Source: Veillonella infantium (lineage in GTDB: Bacteria; Bacillota; Negativicutes; Veillonellales; Veillonellaceae). Taken from it: DNA of 64,000 nucleotides. How positions within the stretch are numbered: the first letter of the stretch is position 1; every line of letters begins with the position of its first letter. A program made the translations under genes and the position numbers. This document shows positions 45,907 to 55,218 of this stretch, one piece after another. The DNA is taken from the NCBI RefSeq assembly GCF_002959895.1, contig NZ_PPDD01000014.1:1-64000 (forward strand), written 5' to 3'. The notes under the pieces are model-generated. The model was not told the origin of the DNA and did not search any database. It saw only the letters and a list, made by a program, of their open reading frames with translations.

Positions 45907-46869
45907 ATGGATCGTACATTATCTTTGGAATTTGCTCGTGTCGTTGAAGCGGCTGCTTTGCGCAGTGGTCGTTTACTTGGTCGCGGTCAAAAGGATGCAG
46001 CGGATGGTCTTGCTGTAGACGCAATGCGTCAAGCATTTGACTCTGTTCGTATTTCTGGTACAGTTGTTATCGGCGAAGGCGAAATTGATGAAGCACCTAT
46101 GCTTTATATTGGTGAACATGTAGGTGCGGGTGGCCCAGAAGTAGACATCGCAGTTGACCCTATTGAAGGCACAAACTTGATTGCAAAAGGCCAAAATGGT
46201 GCGATTGCAGTTATGGCTATTGCTGAAAAAGGTGGCTTGTTACATGCGCCAGATATGTACATGGAAAAACTTTGTGTTGGTCCTCGTGGTGCAGGTGCTA
46301 TCGATATTACAAAATCTTTAACAGAAAATATTAAAAATGTAGCTGCAAAAATGAATCGCAATGTTGATGAAATTACACTTGTAATGCTTGATCGTGAGCG
46401 TCATCATGGTTTGATGAAAGAAGCGCGTGATCTTGGCGCACGTATTATGTTAATTTCTGATGGCGATGTTAACCCAGCTATGGAATGTTGTATCGAAGGT
46501 TCTGGTGTGCACATGGTTGTTGGTACTGGTGGTGCACCAGAAGGCGTATTGGCTGCAGCAGCTTTAAAATGCGTAGGTGGCGATATGCAAGCGCGCTTGA
46601 AACCAGAAACAGAAGAAGAAATTCGTCGTTGTCATGAAATGGGTATTACCGATGTAAATCAAGTACTTACATTGGATGATTTAGTTCGTACAGATGATGT
46701 TATCTTTGCGGCTACTGCTATTACTCGCGGTAACTTATTGAATGCTATTCAATACTTCCCTGGTGGTGCGCGTACACATACTATCGTAATGCGTTCTAAA
46801 ACAGGTACTGTTCGTTTCTTAGATACAGTGCATATGGATGAGAAACTAAAATCCTTAAAAGCAAAATAA
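45907..46869 (+). CDS. glpX: Fructose-1,6-bisphosphatase, class II
   Basis: A 320-residue metal-dependent phosphatase of gluconeogenesis. Motifs are VIGEGEIDEAPML, DPIEGTNL and GTGGAPEGVLAAAA. AAGGAGG precedes the ATG. Gluconeogenesis is essential for an organism living on lactate, which fits the inferred host. A very long hairpin follows. Confidence 0.95.
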   Translation: MDRTLSLEFARVVEAAALRSGRLLGRGQKDAADGLAVDAMRQAFDSVRISGTVVIGEGEIDEAPMLYIGEHVGAGGPEVDIAVDPIEGTNLIAKGQNGAIAVMAIAEKGGLLHAPDMYMEKLCVGPRGAGAIDITKSLTENIKNVAAKMNRNVDEITLVMLDRERHHGLMKEARDLGARIMLISDGDVNPAMECCIEGSGVHMVVGTGGAPEGVLAAAALKCVGGDMQARLKPETEEEIRRCHEMGITDVNQVLTLDDLVRTDDVIFAATAITRGNLLNAIQYFPGGARTHTIVMRSKTGTVRFLDTVHMDEKLKSLKAK

Positions 46870-46877
46870 AAATAATT

Positions 46878-46955
46878 AAGCCCCTCATTTGATATGTACC
46901 CCCTTTACCGGTTGTCCAGCAAAGGGGTACATATCAAAAATGAGGGGCTTTTTTT
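46878..46955 (+). terminator. Long bulged hairpin with T-run after glpX
   Basis: The left arm AAGCCCCTCATTTGATATG continues to GTACCCC and pairs with GGGGTACATATC and ATGAGGGGCTT across a roughly 20-base loop, with a small A-rich bulge. It spans about 73 bases and ends in TTTTTTT. It is much longer than other terminators here and could be a mobile palindromic element that acts as a terminator. Confidence 0.85.
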
Positions 46956-46977
46956 CTCAGTATTTTCTCACAGTCTC

Positions 46978-47007
46978 TTGATGAGATATATCGAAAAATA
47001 GTATAAT
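46978..47007 (+). promoter_or_regulatory. Promoter of murA
   Basis: TTGATG (46978-46983) and TATAAT (47002-47007) are 18 bases apart, 82 bases before the start codon. Confidence 0.62.
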
Positions 47008-47021
47008 AACATTTAGTATAT

Positions 47022-47058
47022 GACGTTATAAATACAACGTCTTGTAGTTCATACAAGA
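47022..47058 (+). promoter_or_regulatory. Two adjoining inverted repeats in the murA leader
   Basis: GACGTT/AACGTC (47022-47027 with 47036-47041) overlaps TCTTGTA/TACAAGA (47040-47046 with 47052-47058). They share two bases, so the stems compete at their edges. They lie downstream of the murA promoter; a role is not known. Confidence 0.4.
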
Positions 47059-47088
47059 TGATCGATATAAAGTGTAGGAGGAATTCTG

Positions 47089-48354
47089 TTGGAAAAGCTA
47101 ATCATTCAAGGTGGCAACCGGTTGGAAGGCCGTGTACGTGTTAGTAGTGCTAAAAATGCGGTACTCCCTATTATTGCCGGTACTTTGCTAGCATCAACAC
47201 CTAGTAAATTACTTGAAATTCCAAATTTGGAAGATGTAGGTACAATTTGCCAAGTTATCGAGTCTTTGGGGGTTAAAATTACTCGTAATAAAGCAGATGA
47301 TGAAATTATTTTCGATGCGTCTACATTGACTGCTACGGAAGCTCCTTATGAGCTTGTACGCAAAATGCGTGCATCTTTCCTCGTAATGGGTCCACTTTTG
47401 GCGCGTAAAGGGGAGGCTAAAATCTCCATGCCAGGTGGTTGTGCGATTGGTGCACGTCCTATTGATCTTCACCTAAAAGCTTTCGAAGCGTTAGGTGCTA
47501 AAATTGAAATTACTGAAGATTATGTATATGCACATGCTCCAGAAGGCCTTAAAGGCACTCAAATCTACTTGGATTTCCCAAGTGTAGGGGCTACAGAAAA
47601 TGTAATTATGGCCGCTTCTATGGCGGAAGGTAAAACTGTTATCGAAAATGCTGCGGAAGAACCTGAAATCGTTGATTTAGCGACATTCTTAAATGCAATG
47701 GGCGCTAATATCCGCGGTGCTGGTACTAATGTAATTCGCATTGAAGGTGTGCCTCAATTACATGGTGCAATTCATACGGTTATTCCTGACCGTATCGAAG
47801 CTGGTACATACTTGATTGCAGCTGCTATGGCTGGTGGTGACGTATTTGTAGAAAATGCATTGCCTGAACATTTGAAACCAGTAGTAGCTAAATTAAAAGA
47901 AGCTGGCGTTACTGTAGAGGAAGAAATTGATGGCATTCGCGTTATCAGCACTGGTAAAGGTATCAAAGCTGTTGATATCAAAACGTTACCATACCCAGGC
48001 TTCCCAACAGATATGCAAGCTCAATTTATGGCGCTTACTACAATCGCTGAAGGCACAAGTACAGTAACAGAAACTGTATTTGAAAACCGCTTTATGCATG
48101 TTGCTGAACTTCGCAAAATGGGTGCTCATATCGATATCGACAATCGTCAAGCGATTGTAGAAGGTATGCCACGCTTACATGGTGCTGTAGTTAATGCCAC
48201 AGACTTGCGTGCAGGTGCAGCTCTTGTTTGTGCTGCGTTGACTGCAGAAGGTAGTACAGAAGTTGGTCGTCTACATCATATCGATCGTGGTTATGAAGAT
48301 TTCGTAGGTAAATTGCAAAGGTTAGGTGCTGATATTGTTCGGGTTGACGAATAA
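47089..48354 (+). CDS. murA: UDP-N-acetylglucosamine 1-carboxyvinyltransferase
   Basis: A 421-residue enzyme of the first committed step of peptidoglycan synthesis. Lys and Asn of the substrate site are in [10 protein letters not shown], and the fosfomycin-target cysteine is Cys118 in [14 protein letters not shown]. The start is a TTG seven bases after TAGGAGG. Its end overlaps the reading frame of the MreB-like gene. The promoter and leader hairpins lie upstream. Confidence 0.96.
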   Translation: MEKLIIQGGNRLEGRVRVSSAKNAVLPIIAGTLLASTPSKLLEIPNLEDVGTICQVIESLGVKITRNKADDEIIFDASTLTATEAPYELVRKMRASFLVMGPLLARKGEAKISMPGGCAIGARPIDLHLKAFEALGAKIEITEDYVYAHAPEGLKGTQIYLDFPSVGATENVIMAASMAEGKTVIENAAEEPEIVDLATFLNAMGANIRGAGTNVIRIEGVPQLHGAIHTVIPDRIEAGTYLIAAAMAGGDVFVENALPEHLKPVVAKLKEAGVTVEEEIDGIRVISTGKGIKAVDIKTLPYPGFPTDMQAQFMALTTIAEGTSTVTETVFENRFMHVAELRKMGAHIDIDNRQAIVEGMPRLHGAVVNATDLRAGAALVCAALTAEGSTEVGRLHHIDRGYEDFVGKLQRLGADIVRVDE

Positions 48355-49720
48355 AAGTACAGAGCCAAAACAGAATAAAAAGAAACGAAGCCGGCGCTCA
48401 AAAGGGCCGGCTTTATACAACGAGCAACAAAACCTAGGTGCTGCAAAGGTTGAAAACTCTAAGGCGAGCACGACTCGTAAGCCTTTGCGTAGAACAAAGC
48501 GTAAGTCTACGAAACTTTCAGAAGGTGTAGCTAAACAAGCGAATCACTTAGCTTCTAATATGCGGGAGGCCATGGTTAAAGTGACGAAGATGCGCCGTGT
48601 TGAGCGTCGTAATCGTGAAACTGTTGCCATAGCGAAAACTACACCTGCTATGACATTAAAGCGTTTAGTTCGTCCTGAACAAGTAGGCGATTTAATGGGA
48701 CGATTGAATCGTTCATTGAATTTTGACTTAGGTATAGATTTGGGAACTGCCAATATTCTTATCTTTGCTAAAGGAAAAGGGCTAGTCTTAGATGAGCCAG
48801 CTTATATTGCGAAAGATGATAAAACAGGGGATATTCTTGCCTTAGGCGAAGCTGCACGTACTATGATAGGACGTACACCTAAAGGCATATCTGTTATTCG
48901 TCCTGTTCAAGCGGGTGTTATCGCAGATTACGATATGACCGAATTTATGTTAAAATACTTTATTCGTTCCGTTGTGCCTGCTTCTAGATTGATGAAAACG
49001 CGTATTATTGTATGTGTGCCATCTGGAATTACGCCTGTTGAAAAACGTGCTATTTTAGAGGCTTTACTTAGAACAGGCGCTAAAAAGACTGTTCTTATAG
49101 AGGAACCATTAGCAGCTGCTATGGGTACAGGTCTCAATGATGCTGACCAAGTTGGAGCTATGGTTGTCGATGTAGGTGGCGGTACTACTGATATTGCCGT
49201 TCTTTGTGATACTGGCGTTGTTGTGAGTGAATCCCTTCGCATTGGAGGAGATTCCTTCAATGAATCTATTATTCGCTATATACGTCGTAAAAAGCGACTT
49301 GTTATTGGACCTTTAACAGCAGAAAAGATAAAGATTTCTGTTGGTACCGTAGATCGACGTGCTAAAGAACGAACTATAGAGGTTAGAGGGCGTGATGCCA
49401 GCTCTGGACTACCTAAGATGGTTGCTGTTAATTCCTTAGAAATTCAACGTGCCTTAGAGGCGCAAGTGATGAATATTCTAGAAGGCATTAAATCGATTTT
49501 AGAAAAAACACCTCCAGAACTTGTAGCAGCCATTAATGATCATGGTATCATTCTGACAGGTGGCGGTGCTCTCATCGATGGTTTAGATCGTGTTATTACA
49601 CGTTCTGTTGGTATTGCATCTTATTTAGTTGAGTCTCCGCGATATGCTGTTATCAAAGGGGTTGCAAAAGCTCTTGATGAAATGTCACAATTGCGTGATA
49701 CATTGGATGAATTACAATAA
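48335..49720 (+). CDS. mreB: MreB-like actin with a long basic N-terminal extension
   Basis: About 461 residues. The C-terminal 335 residues are a full MreB-type actin: phosphate 1 [47 protein letters not shown] and [13 protein letters not shown]. Before it lie about 125 residues rich in Lys and Arg ([19 protein letters not shown]) and predicted disordered. The start is uncertain: TTG at 48335 with AGGTG six bases upstream is preferred; GTG 48326, TTG 48344 or ATG 48560 are alternatives. MreB guides cell-wall synthesis in rods, so its form in a presumed coccus is notable. Confidence 0.85.
   Translation: MFGLTNKSTEPKQNKKKRSRRSKGPALYNEQQNLGAAKVENSKASTTRKPLRRTKRKSTKLSEGVAKQANHLASNMREAMVKVTKMRRVERRNRETVAIAKTTPAMTLKRLVRPEQVGDLMGRLNRSLNFDLGIDLGTANILIFAKGKGLVLDEPAYIAKDDKTGDILALGEAARTMIGRTPKGISVIRPVQAGVIADYDMTEFMLKYFIRSVVPASRLMKTRIIVCVPSGITPVEKRAILEALLRTGAKKTVLIEEPLAAAMGTGLNDADQVGAMVVDVGGGTTDIAVLCDTGVVVSESLRIGGDSFNESIIRYIRRKKRLVIGPLTAEKIKISVGTVDRRAKERTIEVRGRDASSGLPKMVAVNSLEIQRALEAQVMNILEGIKSILEKTPPELVAAINDHGIILTGGGALIDGLDRVITRSVGIASYLVESPRYAVIKGVAKALDEMSQLRDTLDELQ
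48388..48416 (+). other. Terminator-like hairpin at the murA/mreB junction
   Basis: Perfect stem AAGCCGGC/GCCGGCTT with a 10-base loop, followed by TATAC, lies 33 bases after the murA stop but inside the extended mreB frame. It could partly terminate murA transcripts. The lack of a long T-run limits confidence. Confidence 0.45.
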
Positions 49721-49751
49721 AATATTTTATTGAAATAATGTAAAATTTGAG

Positions 49752-49816
49752 GAAGTTACTATTTATAGAGGTGCCATTGAAGAATGGCATAACTCTAGAT
49801 AGTAACTTCTTTTTTT
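49752..49816 (+). terminator. Branched terminator after the MreB-like gene
   Basis: An 11-bp base stem GAAGTTACTAT/ATAGTAACTTC encloses a second short stem and a top stem TGCCATT/AATGGCA, followed by TTTTTTT. The unusually large structure lies about 30 bases after the stop codon. Confidence 0.88.
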
Positions 49817-49934
49817 GATTTATATTTTTGAAATTTTCATCTTTATGATGTATACTATAGTAAAAGTATATTGCATAAAATTTATATGAAATATATGACC
49901 ATTGATATGGTTTATCGTTGTAGAGGAATTATAT

Positions 49935-51278
49935 ATGAAACGATATTTATATATGACGTTTGCTGTTTTAGGTTTCTTAGGCAGTACAATACCTTATGTT
50001 GAAGCTGGAAATTTAACCGGCGTACGTGTATCTAATCACGAAGGTACAAGTCGAATCGTATTAGATGTGTCTGAAATGCCTGTATCTTGGACTAAATCTT
50101 ATAATGAGTCCACACATGCTCTTACCCTTAACCTAGGTGGTACCACAAATGGATTGACTGGACCTGTAGCTCAAAATAACACGAAAACAGGTGTTTTAAA
50201 AGGTATTGGTTTACAACCTGTTAATGGCGCTTTACAAGTAACATTGACGGCTAATAAGGATGTACAACACCATGAGTTTACATTGGAAAAGCCATCGCGT
50301 ATTGTAGTGGATTTATTTTCTAGCTATGCTCAACAAACAACAAAAGATGTAAATAAATCCGTTACGTATAGCAAGATTAATAACACTGTAGCAGAAGGTA
50401 AGATTCAAGCCTTTGCGTTATCTGTTGATAATGATTCACCTATGGTAGTAGCCCATGTTCCAGAAGGAAAAACCTTATCATCTGTGATTCAATCACATAC
50501 TGCCATCATTGGAGCAAAAGTAAAGGGCGGAAGTTTTGATCGTCCTTATTCAGTAGCTAGTGATGGAACGATTGATTTAGAGCGTATTTCTAATCGTGGC
50601 ACCTTGCGATATACACCAAATCGGGGATATTTTATTGAAGAAAAGAGACCATTATTACAAGCTAAAACACAAAAAGATACCTTCCTAATTACATCTGTTA
50701 ATACAGGACGTAAAGAAAATGCCTTGACTCTATATACATCAGCTTATGGGCCTTCTACAAAAACTAATGACTTCGGCTATGAAGTGACTGTAGCCAATGG
50801 CAAGGTCGTTAGTGGTCAAAAAGGAAATTCTAAAATTGGAGAAAACCAATATGTATTATCTGGGCATGGAGAATCAAGAGATGCACTGCGTAAATTAAAA
50901 GTGGGCACACCGATTACGATTCAAAATAGACCGGAGTTAGCACAAGTTAGCACTACTGGTGGTGCAGCGCTACAAGCGGGTACTATGGTATTGAAGAATG
51001 GCAATTATGTAGGTGCTGATGGGACCCATAATAAAGCTCGTAGTTTCATAGGAACTACAAAAGATCATAATTTAGTGGTCCTTACTGTTGATAAAGCGGG
51101 CCTTCAATCTGTAGGGGTCACACAACAAGAAGGGGCCAAACTGTTATCTAATCTAGGTGTCGTAGATGGTGCTGAATTATCAAATCAAGGTAGCGTTGAT
51201 TTAGTGGTTAATGATACGTACGTACATAAAGCTACTCCAAATCCTACGACCTATGAGGATATTGTAATTATAAAATGA
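49935..51278 (+). CDS. Exported AMIN domain and phosphodiester-glycosidase-like protein
   Basis: A 447-residue secreted protein. A signal peptide (about 1-25, ending VEA) is followed by an AMIN-type domain (about 26-125, LTGVRVSNHEGTSRIVLDVS and PSRIVVDLF), which often binds peptidoglycan or guides envelope proteins. The C-terminal 200 residues resemble NAGPA/DUF2233 phosphodiester glycosidase (ARSFIGTTKDHNLVVLTVD), but the usual LDGGGSS segment reads ELSNQGSVDL, so catalysis may be lost. AGAGG precedes the ATG. No terminator was seen before the next promoter at 51300. Confidence 0.78.
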   Translation: MKRYLYMTFAVLGFLGSTIPYVEAGNLTGVRVSNHEGTSRIVLDVSEMPVSWTKSYNESTHALTLNLGGTTNGLTGPVAQNNTKTGVLKGIGLQPVNGALQVTLTANKDVQHHEFTLEKPSRIVVDLFSSYAQQTTKDVNKSVTYSKINNTVAEGKIQAFALSVDNDSPMVVAHVPEGKTLSSVIQSHTAIIGAKVKGGSFDRPYSVASDGTIDLERISNRGTLRYTPNRGYFIEEKRPLLQAKTQKDTFLITSVNTGRKENALTLYTSAYGPSTKTNDFGYEVTVANGKVVSGQKGNSKIGENQYVLSGHGESRDALRKLKVGTPITIQNRPELAQVSTTGGAALQAGTMVLKNGNYVGADGTHNKARSFIGTTKDHNLVVLTVDKAGLQSVGVTQQEGAKLLSNLGVVDGAELSNQGSVDLVVNDTYVHKATPNPTTYEDIVIIK

Positions 51279-51299
51279 ATTCGTTGCATACAATTTTGT

Positions 51300-51328
51300 T
51301 TGAAAAATTACTAATAATTTAGTATACT
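51300..51328 (+). promoter_or_regulatory. Promoter of the lipoyl-like/S55/mla/tolC operon
   Basis: TTGAAA (51300-51305) and TATACT (51323-51328) are separated by 17 bases, 38 bases before the first gene. No other strong promoter or terminator was seen until 57996, so it probably drives six genes. Confidence 0.75.
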
Positions 51329-51366
51329 ATACATACATAACTAATTTTGTAAAAGGAGGGATCGTT

Positions 51367-51651
51367 ATGAAAAGAGTAGTGTTGGCCTTAGCTGCTTTAG
51401 GCATTTTAAGTGTTAGCTCTGTAATGGCGGCCCCTGTATCATACCAAAGTGTATTAACAGGTAAAGTTGCTTCTACAGTTTCTGTTGGCTCTGCTGTAAC
51501 AGAAGGTCAAACATTGGTAACTGTAGAGACATTGGCTGGCCCTATGGCTGCTGCTAAATCTACTGTAACTGGTACTGTAACGGCGGTTAATGTTACAGTG
51601 GGTTCAGACGTTTCTCGTGATCAAATCGTTGTCACAGTAGAAAGTAAATAA
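51367..51651 (+). CDS. Small secreted protein with a biotinyl/lipoyl-like domain
   Basis: A 94-residue protein with a clear signal peptide (cut likely after VMA at 21-22). The remaining 72 residues form one complete biotinyl/lipoyl hammerhead pattern: GKVASTVSVGSAVTEGQTLVT, then GTVTAVNVTVGSDVSRDQIV. The usual EAMKM turn with its modified lysine is replaced by ETLAGPMAAAK, so biotinylation is unlikely. Such folds also occur in membrane fusion proteins. AAAGGAGG precedes the ATG. It lies 12 bases before the S55 gene, ahead of mlaEFD and tolC. Function unknown. Confidence 0.78.
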   Translation: MKRVVLALAALGILSVSSVMAAPVSYQSVLTGKVASTVSVGSAVTEGQTLVTVETLAGPMAAAKSTVTGTVTAVNVTVGSDVSRDQIVVTVESK

Positions 51652-51663
51652 AGGAGAGAAGGA

Positions 51664-53646
51664 ATGAAGTTTTCTCATTCTTGGCGTCGGTATAGAAAAG
51701 CGATACTGGCGCTTTTCTTCTGTACTTCAATTACAGCTGCACAGGCTGTTGATTTCATGCCTGTCAATGATGTAACTACAGGTATGGAAGGTATTGCAAA
51801 AACTGTAATTGTAGGAGATACCATTTCAACCTTTGATGTAAAGGTACTGGGTGTCATGAAGGATAAGGGGCCATCTGGTCATCTTATTTTGGCAAAGTTC
51901 TCTGGTCCTGTTATGGAAAAAACTGGAGGCATTGCTCATGGCATGAGTGGTAGTCCTGTATATATAAATGGCAAGCTCGTTGGTGCTGTAGCCTATGGAT
52001 GGGGCTTCGCAGATGGTACGATTGGGATGATTACTCCTATCGAAGATATGGTGAAGTTATGGAATATTCCATATGAGAAGAATCTATCTAGACCATGGGA
52101 CGATAAACAATTGATCCCTCTTGGAACCCCACTTATGGCTTATGGCTTTGATGCAGCGTCCATGGATTACTTCAAATCTAAGTTGCCACAATATAAATAT
52201 GAAACATATGATACTGCCAGCGCTAGTGGTGATGAAATTACTAAACCATTAGAGGCTGGTGGATCTGTAGCAGCATTATTAGTTGATGGAGATCTTAAAT
52301 TAGGGGCTATTGGTACTGTTACTTATGTAGATGGTGAAAAAATCGTAGCCTTTGGTCATCCATTCTTGAAACATGGCTCTTCAAACTACTTCATGCACAA
52401 TGCAAGTATCTTTACGGTAGTCAAAAGTTATGATGCTGCTTTCAAATTAGGTTCTATGGGCAAGGAAGTAGGCTCAGTAACTGAAGATAGAGGTGCTGGT
52501 ATTGCTGGCGTATCTGGAGTGATTTCTCCAGGCATTCCTATGCGCTTCCATTTGAAAGACCTTGATATGGGGCGTGATAAGACTAGCTCTGTTAAGGTCA
52601 TTGAAGATAGTGAAATGACACCAACCTTAGCGGCTACATCTCTATATAATATGTTGAATAAAACATTAGATCGTAGTGGCGCTGGTACAGCTACAATTTC
52701 TTATACGATTACACCAAGAGGTAAAGAACATAAACCATTGACACGAACTAATATGTTCTATAGTTCTGACTCTATATCAGAGAAGGCTGTTGATGAGTTC
52801 TACAATGTTATCGATGTTCTTATGAATAACCGATTCATTAATTATGAAATCTCTGATATCTCTGTAGAAACTGAAGTAACACAAGATAAGAAAACTGCGA
52901 AGCTTATTGATGCGTCTGCATCTTCTACCATTGTTTCTCCTGGGGATACAATCGTTGTAGATGTAACATTGGAGCCATTCCGCGGGGAGAAGGTTGTTAA
53001 ACAAATCTTCTTTAAAGTTCCTGAGAATCAGGCTGTTGGCAAGTATACCTTAGAGGTACGTGGGGGAGGCGAAATCCCATTACCTTATGTATTAGAAAAA
53101 CAAAAATATAATTTAACTGATGAAATTTTACGTCGATTAAAAGTTCATAAAGATTTTAATGAGCTTTATGATGAAATTCAAAAGACTGATACAAATAATC
53201 AAATTGTTGTAGAGTTTTTAGAAGATGGCATTAGTCTGGTTGATGAAGATGGTTCTAAATCAGTTAAAAAAGCTAAACTTAAAGATGTAGAATCAAAACC
53301 TATGCCAGGGGATGTAAAGAAAAAAACAGGGCAAGAAGATTTGAGCTCTGGTAAGGACGATGATAATCAAATTGAAAAAACTGCTATTGATACAGAATAC
53401 ATCGTTCAAGGTGATGGTCAATTTACAATTCATGTTATGAAACCAGCTGATCGTGATAAAGCATTAGCTAAACGCGTAAGAGAAGTTAAAAATCAAGTTA
53501 AGATGGAACATAAATTAGAATTGGAAGATCAATCTAAGAAGGATAAATCCAGTAAAAAAGATGTGAAAAAGTCTGATAAACAAGACAAAAAAACACCTGA
53601 TAAAAAGGATGAATCTAAAGTAAATGATACTAATACAGCTGAATAA
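51664..53646 (+). CDS. SpoIVB/S55 peptidase domain protein, exported
   Basis: A 660-residue protein with a signal peptide (about 1-28, ending AQA). The S55 block is clear: GMEGIAKTVIVGD near the start and GIAHGMSGSPVYINGKLVGA, with the likely nucleophile Ser95 in GMSG. GEKIVAFGHPFL may supply a His. SpoIVB cleaves a sporulation protein in Bacillus, but no sporulation genes are seen here. The C-terminal 110 residues are a Lys/Asp-rich tail. It lies 31 bases before mlaE in the same operon, so a role at the envelope is likely. Confidence 0.85.
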   Translation: MKFSHSWRRYRKAILALFFCTSITAAQAVDFMPVNDVTTGMEGIAKTVIVGDTISTFDVKVLGVMKDKGPSGHLILAKFSGPVMEKTGGIAHGMSGSPVYINGKLVGAVAYGWGFADGTIGMITPIEDMVKLWNIPYEKNLSRPWDDKQLIPLGTPLMAYGFDAASMDYFKSKLPQYKYETYDTASASGDEITKPLEAGGSVAALLVDGDLKLGAIGTVTYVDGEKIVAFGHPFLKHGSSNYFMHNASIFTVVKSYDAAFKLGSMGKEVGSVTEDRGAGIAGVSGVISPGIPMRFHLKDLDMGRDKTSSVKVIEDSEMTPTLAATSLYNMLNKTLDRSGAGTATISYTITPRGKEHKPLTRTNMFYSSDSISEKAVDEFYNVIDVLMNNRFINYEISDISVETEVTQDKKTAKLIDASASSTIVSPGDTIVVDVTLEPFRGEKVVKQIFFKVPENQAVGKYTLEVRGGGEIPLPYVLEKQKYNLTDEILRRLKVHKDFNELYDEIQKTDTNNQIVVEFLEDGISLVDEDGSKSVKKAKLKDVESKPMPGDVKKKTGQEDLSSGKDDDNQIEKTAIDTEYIVQGDGQFTIHVMKPADRDKALAKRVREVKNQVKMEHKLELEDQSKKDKSSKKDVKKSDKQDKKTPDKKDESKVNDTNTAE

Positions 53647-53677
53647 GCTGAAAGCGTAAGGGGAAAGGGCTAGACTG

Positions 53678-54439
53678 TTGAATTGGCTAGAATCGATAGG
53701 CCGAGCTGTAATAAAAGGCCTATCACAGATGGGTAGTGCTACATTGTTAGTGTGGCAAACAATAAAACAACTGAAAATGATTAATCTATGGCATGTATTT
53801 CAGCAGATGGCTCACCTAGGCGTGGATTCATTGCCAATTATCAGTTTAACGTTGCTATTTGCTGGTGCAGTTATGACCTTACAGATTACAGACGTATTGA
53901 TTACATATGGTGCTCAAAGCACTGTGGGTGGTCTTATGGCTGTTGCTATGGGGCGAGAGTTAGGACCTATTTTGGTAGGCGTTGTATTGGCTGGCCGTGT
54001 TGGTGCTGCTATCACGGCTGAAATTGGTACAATGAAGGTGACAGAACAAATTGATGCGCTACGTGTTATGGCTGTTGATCCTGTTGGTTATCTTGTAGTA
54101 CCTCGTGTAGTGGCTTGTATGGTAATGGTTCCAATCTTGGCTTTTTACGGTGTGGTAATTGGCATTGCTGGTGGTTACTTTGTAGCTACTGCTATTAAAG
54201 GTTTGGCACCAAGTACATATTTAGATTCCATTCAAATGTTCTCTACTATTTCTGATTTTACATTAGGTTTAATTAAATCTAGTGTATTCGGCGCGGTCAT
54301 TGCGTTGGTAGGTGCATATAAGGGGATGGAAACTAAAATGGGCGCAGAAGCAGTAGGCTTCTCCACAACTAGTTCTGTAGTGACTAGTATCATTTTAGTA
54401 TTTGTATTAAATTATTTTTTATCTACCTTATTATATTAG
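53678..54439 (+). CDS. mlaE: MlaE/YrbE family ABC transporter permease
   Basis: A 253-residue inner-membrane permease of the Mla lipid transporter, with the family block GRELGPILVGVVLAGRVGAAITAEIGTMKVTEQIDAL. Five or so membrane segments are seen. The start is a TTG eight bases after GGGAAAGGG. It forms the inner-membrane core with MlaF and MlaD, whose genes follow directly. Confidence 0.95.
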   Translation: MNWLESIGRAVIKGLSQMGSATLLVWQTIKQLKMINLWHVFQQMAHLGVDSLPIISLTLLFAGAVMTLQITDVLITYGAQSTVGGLMAVAMGRELGPILVGVVLAGRVGAAITAEIGTMKVTEQIDALRVMAVDPVGYLVVPRVVACMVMVPILAFYGVVIGIAGGYFVATAIKGLAPSTYLDSIQMFSTISDFTLGLIKSSVFGAVIALVGAYKGMETKMGAEAVGFSTTSSVVTSIILVFVLNYFLSTLLY

Positions 54440-54459
54440 TAGATACATTAGAGGGATTT

Positions 54460-55218
54460 ATGATAGAACTACGCAATGTTGTAGTTGCCTATGAGTCGCG
54501 TGTGATTTTAGACTCTATTAATCTCACTATCGATGATGGGGAGACGTTAGTCATATTAGGTGGTAGTGGTAGTGGTAAAAGTACACTACTTCGCTTATTG
54601 ATTGGCTTGCAGCGTCCTACATCGGGACAGATTATAGTAGATGGCACAGATATTACAACATTATCTGAAGATGAATTTAATACAGTACGAAGAAAAATGG
54701 GGATGGTATTCCAATACTCTGCATTATTTGATTCTATGTCAGTAGGTGAAAATGTAGCCTTTGGCTTACGTCAGCATACGGACTTAGGAGATGATGAAAT
54801 AAAACGCATTGTAGCAGAGCGTCTCGATTGGGTCGGTTTAAAAGGGTATGAATCCTATATGCCTAACGAATTATCTGGGGGCATGAAGAAACGTGTTAGC
54901 TTAGCTCGTGCCATAGCGTTAGATCCGAGTTTAATTCTCTATGATGAACCTTCATCTGGGTTAGATCCTATTACATCAGGTACGATTAGTATGCTGATTA
55001 AGGGAATGCAGCAACGGCTCGGTTGTACATCTATCGTGGTAACACATGATATGCAATCTGCATTTTATGTAGCAGACCGCATAGCTTTACTTGATAAGGG
55101 GAAATTTGTGGAAATTTCTGATACAATAGACTTTAAGAATTCTACAAATAAAAAGGTACAACAGTTTATTCATGGCGAAGCAGAACCAATTAACGTATCT
55201 GCGATGGGAGAGGTATAA
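54460..55218 (+). CDS. mlaF: MlaF family ABC transporter ATPase
   Basis: A 252-residue ATPase for the Mla system. Walker A is GGSGSGKS, the signature LSGGMKKR (the K/R-rich form typical of MlaF) and Walker B LILYDEPSSGLDP. GAGGG precedes the ATG. The stop shares a base with the mlaD start (TAATG). Confidence 0.95.
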   Translation: MIELRNVVVAYESRVILDSINLTIDDGETLVILGGSGSGKSTLLRLLIGLQRPTSGQIIVDGTDITTLSEDEFNTVRRKMGMVFQYSALFDSMSVGENVAFGLRQHTDLGDDEIKRIVAERLDWVGLKGYESYMPNELSGGMKKRVSLARAIALDPSLILYDEPSSGLDPITSGTISMLIKGMQQRLGCTSIVVTHDMQSAFYVADRIALLDKGKFVEISDTIDFKNSTNKKVQQFIHGEAEPINVSAMGEV

